NCBI GenBank assembly: GCA_965223245.1
Contig: CBDCVY010000013.1
Coordinates: forward strand, 2,666,001-2,730,000
Origin: CBDCVY01 sp965223245
Lineage (GTDB): Bacteria > Nitrospinota > Nitrospinia > Nitrospinales > Nitrospinaceae
Direction of reading: 5' to 3'
Length of the DNA: 64,000 bases
The position numbers and the translations under genes were made by a program. Shown here in pieces: positions 41,735-50,327 of this stretch. The notes under the pieces are model-generated. The model was not told where the DNA came from, did not search any database, and was given only the letters and a program-made list of their open reading frames with translations. Numbering within the stretch: the stretch's first letter is position 1; each line of letters begins with the position of its first letter.

Positions 41735-42169
41735 CTAATATCGTTCATCTTGCTGAATCGGCAATGCCATGGCGAGGATAGGGAACGGCGGCAGATCTTT
41801 ATTCCGGCAAACCCAGTAACTGATACAGTACGAAAGCACGTATCCCATTGCGATGCCATAACCTAAAAATCCGACAGCTACCGAAAAGGAACCGGTCGGT
41901 CCTAAATGGTGCGCCATGAAAATGGAAAACAGGCAAATTCCAATGGCAAAGGTGCTCCCTAAAAACCATCCGGCAAACGCATATTCTTTGGGAATGCGTG
42001 GTTTCCAGATGGGATAGATCGAGGCGAGGATGATCATGTCCGCCATCATCGGTTCTGAAAACAGAAAGTTACCGATGCGGTCGACGATCACCGCGGCCAA
42101 ATGGTTGGCCAAAACGATCACCCCAATTTGTAATGCTAACCTTGTTAAAAATCCTTTTAGTTTTTTCAT
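41735..42169 (-). CDS. four-helix membrane protein, paralog of the gene at 51986
   Basis: ATG 42169 (KKLKGFLTRLALQIG) is preferred; the longer reading to 42232 runs through a GCAGCG hairpin repeat. The 144-residue product has about four hydrophobic segments (LQIGVIVLANHLAAVIV; MMADMIILASIYPIW; FAGWFLGSTFAIGICLF; GFLGYGIAMGYVLSYCISYWVC). SYWVCR, IYPIW and GWFLGS recur in the protein at 51986-52405, so the two are paralogs bracketing the minus-strand surface-protein cluster. Function is unknown. Confidence 0.65.
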   Translation of the reverse strand: MKKLKGFLTRLALQIGVIVLANHLAAVIVDRIGNFLFSEPMMADMIILASIYPIWKPRIPKEYAFAGWFLGSTFAIGICLFSIFMAHHLGPTGSFSVAVGFLGYGIAMGYVLSYCISYWVCRNKDLPPFPILAMALPIQQDERY

Positions 42170-43420
42170 TTCCAATCCCTGGAAGCAGCGTGACGCTGTG
42201 GCCCCCGGCCCGCAGCGTGACGCTGCACTCAAAATTTATTTGCGATATGTTTTCTTGCAAACTGTATCTTCAGAAATGTTTCTTTATGTTTCCTTCCATT
42301 CAACGCTAACCCCCTGGAGGTCAATCACCCCAGCCGCGGGGCAGGCCCCGCCGCCAATATTTCATTCGCGATGTGTTTATTTGCAAACGGTACCTTTAAA
42401 AAATATTCTACGGACTCCGCACAAACCACCCAGCATCGCGAATAAATGTTCCCACCAGGCAACGCCTGGAGGAAGCATGAATTTCCTAAGGTTCTTTTCA
42501 GTTTGTCTATCCGTCAACTTCTGAATATCCTTTTTGCCCCCGGCCCGCAGCGTGACGCTGCACTCAAAATTTATTTGCGATATGTTTTCTTGCAAACTGT
42601 ATCCTCAGAAACGTTTCTTTATGTTTCCATCCATTCAACGCTAAACCCCCTGGAGGTCAATCACCCCAGCCCTCTTTAAAAAGAGGGGGCACATTGTCTT
42701 TCGCTCACTAATTGTTTTCTAAAGTAAATCTCAACTTATAAAAAAGGTTCTATCCTTTCTGTACTTATCACCGGTCATGGCAAATAATAGTTGCCTCCAC
42801 GGCGAGTGGTCAATCACCCCAGCCGCGGGGCAGGCCCCGCCGCCAATATTTCATTCGCGATGTGTTTCTTGCCAACCGGACGCTTAGAAATATTTCTTTA
42901 TGTTTCCTTCCATTTAACACTAAAGCCCTTAATGTGAATCACCCTAGCCCTCTTTAGGAAAGAGGGAATGCATCCACTTTCTTTTTAACATCAACTCCTA
43001 AAGACAAACCTTACTTTAGAAAATATTCTACTGACTCCGCACAAACCACCGATCGAGGAAAAATTTTGCATGCGGCGGCTGCGCCGCAAACCCCTGGAGG
43101 TGAATCACCCCGACCCTCTTTAGGAAAGAGGGCGAACATCAACCTCGCTTCAATATTTTTTTCTAAAGACAAACTTAACTTACAGAAAAGTTCTGTGGAC
43201 CCGGCGTTCACATCAACTCATCGAATATCAAGGTTGCCCTCACGGTCAGTGAGTTCCCTCCGGGCGTGGCCCGGAAACTCCTGGAGGAAAAATCCCCCCA
43301 GCCCCCTTCAAAAGGGGGAGCGCATTGTCCTTCGCTATTTAATATTTTTCTAAAGACCAACATCACAGCTAAACCCTGCGCTTCCTTTAAATGGCCTTTA
43401 CCTTAGGCCAAATGGGCGAG
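42170..43420. repeat. large dispersed-repeat block
   Basis: About 1.2 kb without a gene. It includes GCAGCG-TGA-CGCTGC (42212-42226, again near 42547), GCGGGGC-AG-GCCCCGC twice (42336-42351 and 42825-42840), CCAGGC-AAC-GCCTGG (42455-42469), CCAC-GGCGA-GTGG (42797-42809), TGCGGCG-GCTG-CGCCGCA (43071-43088), CTCAC-GGTCA-GTGAG (43239-43253) and TCCGGGC-GTG-GCCCGGA (43259-43275). They are interleaved with CCCTCTTT/AAAGAGGG palindromes and conserved TTATTTGCGATATG...CTTGCAAACTG linkers. Confidence 0.8.
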
Positions 43421-43621
43421 TAAGTCAACCGTTCCGCTGAAATCAAAACCCTTGGTTTTGGCCAAATTGTTTTTATGCGAAATTTTATAATAATCGGCGA
43501 TAGGATACCCGTTAAAAAGAGGCGAGTTAAATTTTCAGGTTTTTATCAGAGAAATATCCATTTTCCGATAGAAATCGCCTTGGCGGGACTTTTAGGACGC
43601 AAGCGCTCCTTTGGAATGAAT

Positions 43622-43650
43622 AACCCGGCTTTGTACAACAGAGCCGGGTT
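43622..43650 (-). terminator. hairpin after surface-protein gene 5
   Basis: AACCCGGCT (43622-43630) and AGCCGGGTT (43642-43650) form a perfect nine-base stem 15 bases beyond the stop of the minus-strand gene. The T-run is weak. Confidence 0.6.
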
Positions 43651-43664
43651 TCGGGTACAAAGCT

Positions 43665-44984
43665 TTAATTATCTTCAAACAGGGCGCCTGCAACCCAATC
43701 TTCTTTATTCGGAGCAGTTCGATTTCTACCTCCGCTGACGGTGGCCATACCTCCATCGGCCACGTTATTTCCACCTCCGGTAACGCTGGCAAAACTTCCA
43801 CTAGCCGTATTCGCAAAGCCCCCGCTTATGCTGGAGCTGCCTCCACTGGCTGTGTTAGAACTGCCACCGCCGACGGAAGATGACTCTCCACTAGCGGTAT
43901 TCCCCACGCCACTGCTGATGACCGAGAAGTCACCACCGGCCATGTTGAAACGTCCGCCGCTGATAGCCGAGAAGTCTCCACTGGTATTGTTAAACAAGCC
44001 GCCGCTGATGCTTGAGTAAATTCCGCGGGCTGTATTATTTTTACCACCGCTAATGCTGGAATACTGCTCAGTGATATGATTGTCCCTACCTGCCACGAAT
44101 CCGCCGAAACTGGAATAATTATGACCATGACCCACTACGATATTATGTGAGCCTGACTTGTCAGATGCGGGTGTGCCGTTGCCATTATAAGGATCGGTGA
44201 GTTCATCATAACCCACGATAAGGTTGCCTAGTCCATTCGTGAAAGTAGTGGTGGTACTATCCGGGTCCTGAGCATTGCCATTGGTCGCGCCCAGACCATT
44301 TCGAATCCGCACATTCACTCCATCGAAATTAATATCGTTTCCATTTCGAGTCACTCCCGCTAATAAAGATTTCAGTTCATCGATTTGGGCCTGCAACGAT
44401 TCGACCGTAGGCGTCCCGCCGGTATACGTCACTTCCAAAGTAGGTGCGAATGCCCCCGCTTCTCTAGAGTTCATATCGATTCCATTTGTCGTTCCCGCAG
44501 TGCGAATGGTAACACCCTCATTGGCGAATCCTCCGTCTATCCAGCCCTGCACCAAGTTCACTCCTGCCGGCGTCAAATTAATCGTGGTCTGCCCGATAGC
44601 AAACGCAGGAATCACTCCGCGAATAGTATCGGATCCGGACAAATCGCTCCAGTCGGCAGTGCCTTCACTCCAGGCTGTGCTTTGCCGAATAATATTGTAG
44701 GCACCACTACTCGCATCGGTTAAATTTAATATGATGGAGGCAGCAGTCACCGTGGCATCTGATGGAATAGATGACAAATCCCATTTGATTAATGCGGCGA
44801 TTTCTCCACCGGATCCGTCATTGCCGTCTGCCAGCAAAGCGATTTCGGAACCATAGTTTGTATTAGGTGTGGTTTCGCTGATATACGTATCCTCCACCGC
44901 GGTGAGCTGACTGGTGGCAGCAAACGAAAACGTTATCGCAAACAACACATTTATAAATACCCATAGACCCATTATGTTTTTCAT
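43665..44984 (-). CDS. secreted DNRLRE-head / YadA-like repeat protein 5 (head type B)
   Basis: 439 residues. GGAGGG lies seven bases before ATG 44984; the GTG at 44999 is part of that site. The signal KNIMGLWVFINVLFAITFSFA differs from the IPAFA type of the + strand genes. Head type B: VEDTYISETTPNTNYG, LLADGNDGSGGE. Stalk: VESLQAQIDELKSLLAGV. Eight repeats follow, with one degenerate SVISSG and one SSVGGG. The end is KEDWVAGALFEDN. It is preceded by an AGGACA-N16-AACGAT promoter and followed by a GC hairpin. Confidence 0.85.
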   Translation of the reverse strand: MKNIMGLWVFINVLFAITFSFAATSQLTAVEDTYISETTPNTNYGSEIALLADGNDGSGGEIAALIKWDLSSIPSDATVTAASIILNLTDASSGAYNIIRQSTAWSEGTADWSDLSGSDTIRGVIPAFAIGQTTINLTPAGVNLVQGWIDGGFANEGVTIRTAGTTNGIDMNSREAGAFAPTLEVTYTGGTPTVESLQAQIDELKSLLAGVTRNGNDINFDGVNVRIRNGLGATNGNAQDPDSTTTTFTNGLGNLIVGYDELTDPYNGNGTPASDKSGSHNIVVGHGHNYSSFGGFVAGRDNHITEQYSSISGGKNNTARGIYSSISGGLFNNTSGDFSAISGGRFNMAGGDFSVISSGVGNTASGESSSVGGGSSNTASGGSSSISGGFANTASGSFASVTGGGNNVADGGMATVSGGRNRTAPNKEDWVAGALFEDN

Positions 44985-45072
44985 TGCCGTTCCCTCCACA
45001 TGAAGATTCCATGCAAATAAGATTTATCCAATTTTTGTACAGGTATAATGCCGTTTTGATCCAACCGTGGAT

Positions 45073-45100
45073 ATCGTTGGACCTATATTTATGTTGTCCT
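45073..45100 (-). promoter_or_regulatory. promoter of surface-protein gene 5 (shared type)
   Basis: Minus strand: AGGACA (45100-45095), 16 bases with TAAATATAGG, AACGAT (45078-45073). The flanks (GTAAAACAAAATAGGACA) are almost identical to those before gene 6. Confidence 0.6.
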
Positions 45101-45116
45101 ATTTTGTTTTACAGGG

Positions 45117-45660
45117 AAGAGACGGAGGAAATAGGTTTTAGGCAATTCTGCACAAAAGGTTTTACGGTAGGTTGAGTAACGAAGAAGTTTGAAAACTCAT
45201 TTTTCGGAGTCGGAAAAGGGTTCAAACCCGGCCTGCAAGGCAAGGCCGAGTGGAGTGAACGCATTTTAATTTGTTTGAAACAGGGCCACGGCGGCTAATT
45301 GCCGAACCTTGGAGCCATTCAGTGCTGCTACCGAATTTAGGGCTTACGGTACGTTTAGGCCAAAGATGTCTCCTACCCGGCTGGGCTTACAATACAACCG
45401 GTCCTACAAATTAGAATCTTTTCATAAGTCAGATTTATTTGGATCTGCCAGACCTCTTTATAAACTTTTTATGCTTTCTTTGAGCCTTTGCTTTCACATT
45501 AGATTTTGAGGAACTCTTTTGGTTGAGAGATGAATTTGTTTTGCGGATTTATGTTTCCACGGACTCTCTGCGACCCCTTTCGCCGGTGGCACCAAATTCC
45601 TGGCATTAAACCACGATGCAAAAAGGGCCGACCCTGGATGCCCAAAGGAAATACTTTTTC
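45117..45660. other. gene-free stretch between surface genes 5 and 6
   Basis: It includes a CCCGGCCT ... AAGGCCG-like hairpin near 45228-45250, similar in place and sequence to the hairpins ending genes 7-9, which may mark another relic. The GGGTTCAAACCC just before it recalls a tRNA T-arm, but no tRNA can be folded. Nothing else is recognised. Confidence 0.4.
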
Positions 45661-45661
45661 A

Positions 45662-46873
45662 CTAATGATCTTCAAATAAACTCCCCGCCACCCAGTCATT
45701 GGTTCCGTTCGCATTACGATTACTACCACCACTGACACTAGAGTGGGTTCCATTTGCCTCATTTAAAAGTCCGCCGGTCACAGTGGAAGCACCGCCATTC
45801 GTCTTGTTGAAAACACCCCCGCTCACATGGGAATCGCTAGCAAGTGCTTCATTTTGAATACCTCCACTCACGCTGGAAGTAGACCCATTTGCTAAGTTAT
45901 TGCTTCCCCCACTCACGCTTGCAGCCCTTCCTGCGGCAAAGTTTCCACTTCCCCCACTCACACTGGAAAAGTCTCCGGAAATGGTATTATTAAATCCTGC
46001 GACCAGACCCCCATAACCGGGGTAACTGTGACCCGGGCCAACCACAAAATTATGGGAGCCGGTCTTGTTTGAAGGAGAAATGGCCTCATCGTAACCCACA
46101 ATAAGATTGCCTAACCCATTAACTTGAATGTTGGCACTACATGGTTTTTCAATCGGACAATTGGGGTCGCCGTTGGTCGCCCCCAAACCATTTCGAATCC
46201 GTACATTCACTCCATCGAAATTAATATTATTGCCTGTGCGGTTCACACCCGCAAGTAAACTTTTCAGGCTCTCTACCTCTGCCTGCAATTCTTCAATCGT
46301 GGGCGGACTGTTGGTATAGGTCACCGATAACCTGGGGATGCCGCCGGATTCCCGCGAATCCATATCAATACCATTGGTAGTTCCTGCGGTGCGAATGGTG
46401 ATGCCGTTATTGACGAAACCCCCATCAACCCAGCCTTGCACCAAATCCACACCCTGTTCATTCAAAGGAATTGTGACTTTACCAAAACTGAACGGCGGAA
46501 TCACTCCGCGAATAGTTGCGGAACCGGACAGATCGCTCCAATCCACTGTGTTTTCACTCCAATTCGTATTTTGACGGATAATGTTATACGCCCCGCTGCT
46601 CGAATCAATTAATTTCAGAGTGATGGACGCCGCAGTTATGGTCGCATCTGACGGGATGGAAGAAACATCCCATTTAATTAATGCGGCGACTTCTCCACCG
46701 GACCCATCGTTGCCATCGGCTAACAAGACTATTTCATTTCCAAAGTTGGAATTTGGAGTCGTTTCACTGATATAACTGTCCTCCACAGCAGCGAATTGAT
46801 CGGTCACCGCAAACGAATTGCCAGTTACAAACAACAGAGTTAATAATACCCACAAAGCGATTATCTTTTTCAT
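45662..46873 (-). CDS. secreted DNRLRE-head / YadA-like repeat protein 6 (head type B)
   Basis: The shortest paralog at 403 residues, ATG 46873 after GGAGGG. The signal peptide is KKIIALWVLLTLLFVTGNSFA. Head type B (VEDSYISETTPNSNFG, LLADGNDGSGGE), stalk EELQAEVESLKSLLAGV. Two cysteines lie in the neck (NCPIEKPC), a position where paralogs 2, 7 and 9 also have a Cys pair, though of different sequence. Only six repeats follow (SSVSGGSGNFAAG and relatives). The end is TNDWVAGSLFEDH. Confidence 0.85.
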   Translation of the reverse strand: MKKIIALWVLLTLLFVTGNSFAVTDQFAAVEDSYISETTPNSNFGNEIVLLADGNDGSGGEVAALIKWDVSSIPSDATITAASITLKLIDSSSGAYNIIRQNTNWSENTVDWSDLSGSATIRGVIPPFSFGKVTIPLNEQGVDLVQGWVDGGFVNNGITIRTAGTTNGIDMDSRESGGIPRLSVTYTNSPPTIEELQAEVESLKSLLAGVNRTGNNINFDGVNVRIRNGLGATNGDPNCPIEKPCSANIQVNGLGNLIVGYDEAISPSNKTGSHNFVVGPGHSYPGYGGLVAGFNNTISGDFSSVSGGSGNFAAGRAASVSGGSNNLANGSTSSVSGGIQNEALASDSHVSGGVFNKTNGGASTVTGGLLNEANGTHSSVSGGSNRNANGTNDWVAGSLFEDH

Positions 46874-46962
46874 GATCGATCCCTCCACATGCTGTTGAAA
46901 AAACAATTAGGCAGAGAATTAATTCTCGAATCAAAATATACAGTCCCGGTGAACCACTTAAT

Positions 46963-46990
46963 ATCGTTGGGCCTATATTTTTGTTGTCCT
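46963..46990 (-). promoter_or_regulatory. promoter of surface-protein gene 6 (shared type)
   Basis: Minus strand: AGGACA (46990-46985), 16 bases with AAAAATATAGG, AACGAT (46968-46963). Confidence 0.6.
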
Positions 46991-47115
46991 ATTTTGTTTT
47001 ACATGGAATACCGATAGAAGAGGGATTTGTGGAAGTTATGTATTAATGGTTAAACCATGGGATGATCTTACCGGAGATCTTCGGAAAACTAATTTTCCGG
47101 TGGAGGCAAAGCGCC

Positions 47116-47136
47116 CGGCCCTGCATGGCAGGGCCG
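47116..47136 (-). terminator. GC hairpin after surface-protein gene 7
   Basis: CGGCCCTGC-ATG-GCAGGGCCG, a perfect nine-base stem 18 bases beyond the stop codon. Confidence 0.6.
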
Positions 47137-47153
47137 AGTTGAGTGATTGTTAA

Positions 47154-48473
47154 TTAATCATCCTGGAACAAGGCACCGGCCACCCAGTCATATTCATCGG
47201 CGGCGGTTCGGTCTTCACCTCCACTTACGGTGGACCCGGTTCCTGACGCGGTGTTGTTTCTACCTCCGCTGACACTGGACCAAACACCATCTGCGTTGTT
47301 GTTAACGCCTCCGCTGACAGTGGCACTGGTATTGCTGGCCATGTTTCCCTGGCCACCAAGAACACTCGCATTGATTCCGTCTGCGATATTATTGATTCCG
47401 CCACTGACCGAAGATTGAATTGCTTCCGCATTGTTAGTCGCGCCACCCAACACGGTGGATTTAGCTCCTATAGCATCATTCCCGGTGCCACCCACAACGC
47501 TGGCATGATCTCCCAAGGCATCATTGAACAAACCTCCGCTCACCGTTGAATAAGGCGCATCAGATTTATTATCCTGTCCCGCAACGAACCCACCAAAACT
47601 GTTATAGGCATGGCCGTGTCCGATCACCACATTATGCGATCCTGATTTGAACAATACGCAATGAAGACCACTGCAATTCCTATGCGATTCATTGTAACCA
47701 ATGACCAAGTTACCAAGCCCATTGACCGTCGTATCTGTCAAACTTTCCGGATCGCCAGGGTTTCCGTTGGTGGCTCCCAGTCCATTTCGAATCTGAACAT
47801 TCACGCCATCGAAATTAATAGTGCTTCCATTTCGGTTCACTCCGGCTAATAGAGCTTTGAGTGCATTGATTTCAGCCTGCAGCGATTCCAAGGTCGGTCC
47901 GCCGCCGGTATACGTCACTTCCAGAACCGGAGCGAAGCCACTGGAATCCCGTGAATCCATATCAATTCCATTGGTTGTGCCTGCGGTGCGGATGGTAACT
48001 CCATTATTGTCAAACACACCGTTCAACCAGCCTTGCACCAGTGCCACTCCCGCCGCGTTTAAATTGATCGTCGCCTGACCGGAGGCAAACGCAGGAATGA
48101 CTCCGCGCACCACCGCCGAACCGGACAGGTTGCTCCAGTCGGCAGTGCCTTCACTCCAGGGAGTGTTTTGCCGAATGATGTTATAGGCTCCGGGGCTGAT
48201 GTCAAAAATGTTCAGGGTAATGGAAGCCGCGGTGACCGTTGCTCCCGCAGGGATGGAAGAAAGATCCCATTTAATTAAAGTGGCTAACTCTCCTCCGGTG
48301 CCGTCATCTCCATCGGCCAGTAAAGTAATATCGGATCCATAGTTTGTGTTCGGAAACGATTCACTGATAAACGTATCTTCCACTGCCGTGAACTGACTGG
48401 TCACCGCCCATGCCGGTGTGCTCGTTATTAATACCCACAGGAAAAACAGGCATATCGGTTTTGCGAATTTCAT
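47154..48473 (-). CDS. secreted DNRLRE-head / YadA-like repeat protein 7 (head type B)
   Basis: 439 residues, ATG after GGAGGAGAGATC. The signal KFAKPICLFFLWVLITSTPAWA and the upstream promoter region are nearly the same as in paralog 9. Head type B (VEDTFISESFPNTNYG), stalk LESLQAEINALKALLAGV. The neck insertion ESHRNCSGLHCVLFKSGSHN carries a Cys pair. Eight repeats include Asp/Asn-rich variants (GGLFNDALGD, GGTGNDAIGA). The end is EYDWVAGALFQDD. Confidence 0.85.
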   Translation of the reverse strand: MKFAKPICLFFLWVLITSTPAWAVTSQFTAVEDTFISESFPNTNYGSDITLLADGDDGTGGELATLIKWDLSSIPAGATVTAASITLNIFDISPGAYNIIRQNTPWSEGTADWSNLSGSAVVRGVIPAFASGQATINLNAAGVALVQGWLNGVFDNNGVTIRTAGTTNGIDMDSRDSSGFAPVLEVTYTGGGPTLESLQAEINALKALLAGVNRNGSTINFDGVNVQIRNGLGATNGNPGDPESLTDTTVNGLGNLVIGYNESHRNCSGLHCVLFKSGSHNVVIGHGHAYNSFGGFVAGQDNKSDAPYSTVSGGLFNDALGDHASVVGGTGNDAIGAKSTVLGGATNNAEAIQSSVSGGINNIADGINASVLGGQGNMASNTSATVSGGVNNNADGVWSSVSGGRNNTASGTGSTVSGGEDRTAADEYDWVAGALFQDD

Positions 48474-48530
48474 GATCTCTCCTCCTCATCGAAAAACAAT
48501 TTTATTGGATTCTCAAGCCCCTGTTCCCAC

Positions 48531-48559
48531 AATCTGGCATACCCATAATGGGTTGTCAA
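48531..48559 (-). promoter_or_regulatory. promoter of surface-protein gene 7
   Basis: Minus strand: TTGACA (48559-48554), 17 bases, CAGATT (48536-48531) with TGC just before it (extended -10). The same arrangement and flanks precede gene 9. Confidence 0.5.
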
Positions 48560-48656
48560 CCCAAGAGATTTTGAAATTAAAATGTTTTGTTACGGTATTA
48601 GGAAGAAAGAAGGTATTTTTTAAAAATTATATGTTTTAAAGCGAATTATAAAATTT

Positions 48657-48694
48657 AATTATCTTGAAAAACTACACCGGCCACCCAGTCATGG
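48657..48694 (-). pseudogene. relic of a surface-protein 3' end (3)
   Basis: On the minus strand this reads DWVAGVVFQDN then a stop, matching the ending of paralog 8 (DWVAGALFQDN). Nothing upstream of it remains coding. It lies beyond the true end of gene 8 and before its GC hairpin is repeated, consistent with a deleted tenth gene or a partial duplication. Confidence 0.65.
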
Positions 48695-48727
48695 CTTTAT
48701 GTATAATGCCTCACTCTGGGGTGAGCC

Positions 48728-48748
48728 CGGCCCTGAATTACAGGGCCG
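48728..48748 (-). terminator. GC hairpin after surface-protein gene 8
   Basis: CGGCCCTG-AATTA-CAGGGCCG. The stem matches that after gene 7 but the loop differs. Confidence 0.55.
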
Positions 48749-48765
48749 AGTTGTGTGATTGCTTT

Positions 48766-50184
48766 TTAATTATCTTGAAACAACGCACCGGCGACCCAGT
48801 CATCGTTTCCCGGTGCTGATCGAAAGGCTCCACCGCTTATGGTGGAGTGTTCTCCACTAGCGGTGTGGCTGCGTCCGCCGGTGACGTTGGAATAATTCCC
48901 ATTAGCCACGCTTCCAAAACCCCCAATCATGCTGGAATAATTTCCATTGGCCATATTGGTATCCCCTCCACTGATGGTGGAATGCTCTCCCACTGCGAAA
49001 TTGTTAAAACCTCCGGCAACAATTGATTTTTCCCCTATCGCTGTATTTTGGGATCCACCGCTCACCGCTGAGGCTAACCCGGTGACGGTGTTGTTGTTTC
49101 CCCCTTGGACGCTAGAGTAGTTTCCACTTGCAAGATTTTCGAGCCCGGCGCTGATGCTGGAATTTATTCCGCTGGATACGTTTTTATAACCTCCACTGAT
49201 ACTACAATTCTCTCCCGAGGCTGTGTTAAAGTTTCCACCGCTAACGGCGCAATAAATACCGGATATAACATTATCCCGACCCACCACCAATCCACCGAAA
49301 CTCGAATAGTTGTGCCCATGACCGATCACCACATTATGGGAACCGGATTTATCGGATTCAGGGAAACCAGCACCCAGGAAGGGAGCAATGGATTCATCAT
49401 AACCGACAATCAAATTACCTAAACCATTGACGGAGGTCGTCGTGAAACTATTCGGGTCTTCCATATTTCCATTAGTCGCGCCCAGGCCATTTCGAATCCG
49501 AACATTAACGCCGTCAAAATTGATATTGTTTCCTGTCCGGTTCACCCCCGCTAATAGATTTTCCAAAAACGCCACGCGTTCCAGCAGATTTTGCACCACG
49601 GTGTTATAGGTCACTTCCAAAGTGGGGGCGGGTCCAGCCGATTCCTTAGAATCCATCATGATTCCGTTGTTGGTACCACCGGTTCGAATCATCAACCCGT
49701 TATTGGGAATGGAGCCGTCCACCCAACCCTGCACCAAAGCGACGCCACTGGCATGTAAGACATGGGTCCCTAAACCAAACGTTAAGGGAGGCACGGTGCC
49801 TAATAAAGTTCCGCCTTGATTAAGATCGCTCCAGGTCACCGATCCCTCGGTCCAGGCCGTGTCTTGTGAATAGATATTGTAGGGTGCCGAACTGGCATCG
49901 GTATAATTGAAGGTCACCGAAACGCTGGTCACGGTTGAACCGGCAGGGATGGAAGACACATCCCACTGAACTAACGTGACGACTTCTCCATACCTGCCGT
50001 TATCCGGATCTTGCGAAACTCCGTCGGCAAGGAGTTCCATTTCGGCTCCATAGTTCATAGTGGGAGAAGTGCTTCTCACATAACTGTCTTCAGGGTTGGT
50101 GAATGTACCGGTCAATGCCCAGACCGGTGTGCTGACGAATAACACCCATAGTAAAAATACAGAAAACGTTTTTACGAATTTCAT
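48766..50184 (-). CDS. secreted DNRLRE-head / YadA-like repeat protein 8 (head type A)
   Basis: The longest paralog, 472 residues. Its signal (KFVKTFSVFLLWVLFVSTPVWA) and GGAGGAGAGATC ribosome region are those of its type B neighbours 7 and 9, but the head is type A (NPEDSYVRSTSPTMNYG, LLADGVSQDP) like the + strand cluster 20 kb away, so the head appears to have been exchanged. The stalk is LLERVAFLENLLAGV. Ten repeats include SSISAG, SSVQGG, SIVAGG and SSMIGG. Two cysteines occur inside the repeats (YCAVSGG, NCSISGG). The end is NDDWVAGALFQDN. Confidence 0.85.
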   Translation of the reverse strand: MKFVKTFSVFLLWVLFVSTPVWALTGTFTNPEDSYVRSTSPTMNYGAEMELLADGVSQDPDNGRYGEVVTLVQWDVSSIPAGSTVTSVSVTFNYTDASSAPYNIYSQDTAWTEGSVTWSDLNQGGTLLGTVPPLTFGLGTHVLHASGVALVQGWVDGSIPNNGLMIRTGGTNNGIMMDSKESAGPAPTLEVTYNTVVQNLLERVAFLENLLAGVNRTGNNINFDGVNVRIRNGLGATNGNMEDPNSFTTTSVNGLGNLIVGYDESIAPFLGAGFPESDKSGSHNVVIGHGHNYSSFGGLVVGRDNVISGIYCAVSGGNFNTASGENCSISGGYKNVSSGINSSISAGLENLASGNYSSVQGGNNNTVTGLASAVSGGSQNTAIGEKSIVAGGFNNFAVGEHSTISGGDTNMANGNYSSMIGGFGSVANGNYSNVTGGRSHTASGEHSTISGGAFRSAPGNDDWVAGALFQDN

Positions 50185-50283
50185 GATCTCTCCTCCAATG
50201 TGTTGTTAAAAGATCTTGAACCTCCGTTTTATATATAGTCTGATTTATCTTAACTGGTTGGATAATGCCTCACTCTGAGGTGA

Positions 50284-50310
50284 ACCCGGCCTTGCTGTGC
50301 AGGGCCGGGT
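50284..50310 (-). terminator. GC hairpin after surface-protein gene 9
   Basis: ACCCGGCC and GGCCGGGT pair with TTGC-TGT-GCA inside; about 17 bases beyond the stop. Confidence 0.55.
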
Positions 50311-50327
50311 TGAGTGAATTACAAAAT

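Noticed and set aside
42170..43420. The variable hairpins as integron attC sites
   Set aside because: There are no attC-type core sites, no cassette genes between them and no integrase in the window.
45210..45250. A tRNA-like T-arm (GGGTTCAAACCC)
   Set aside because: No acceptor, anticodon or D-arm can be folded around it.
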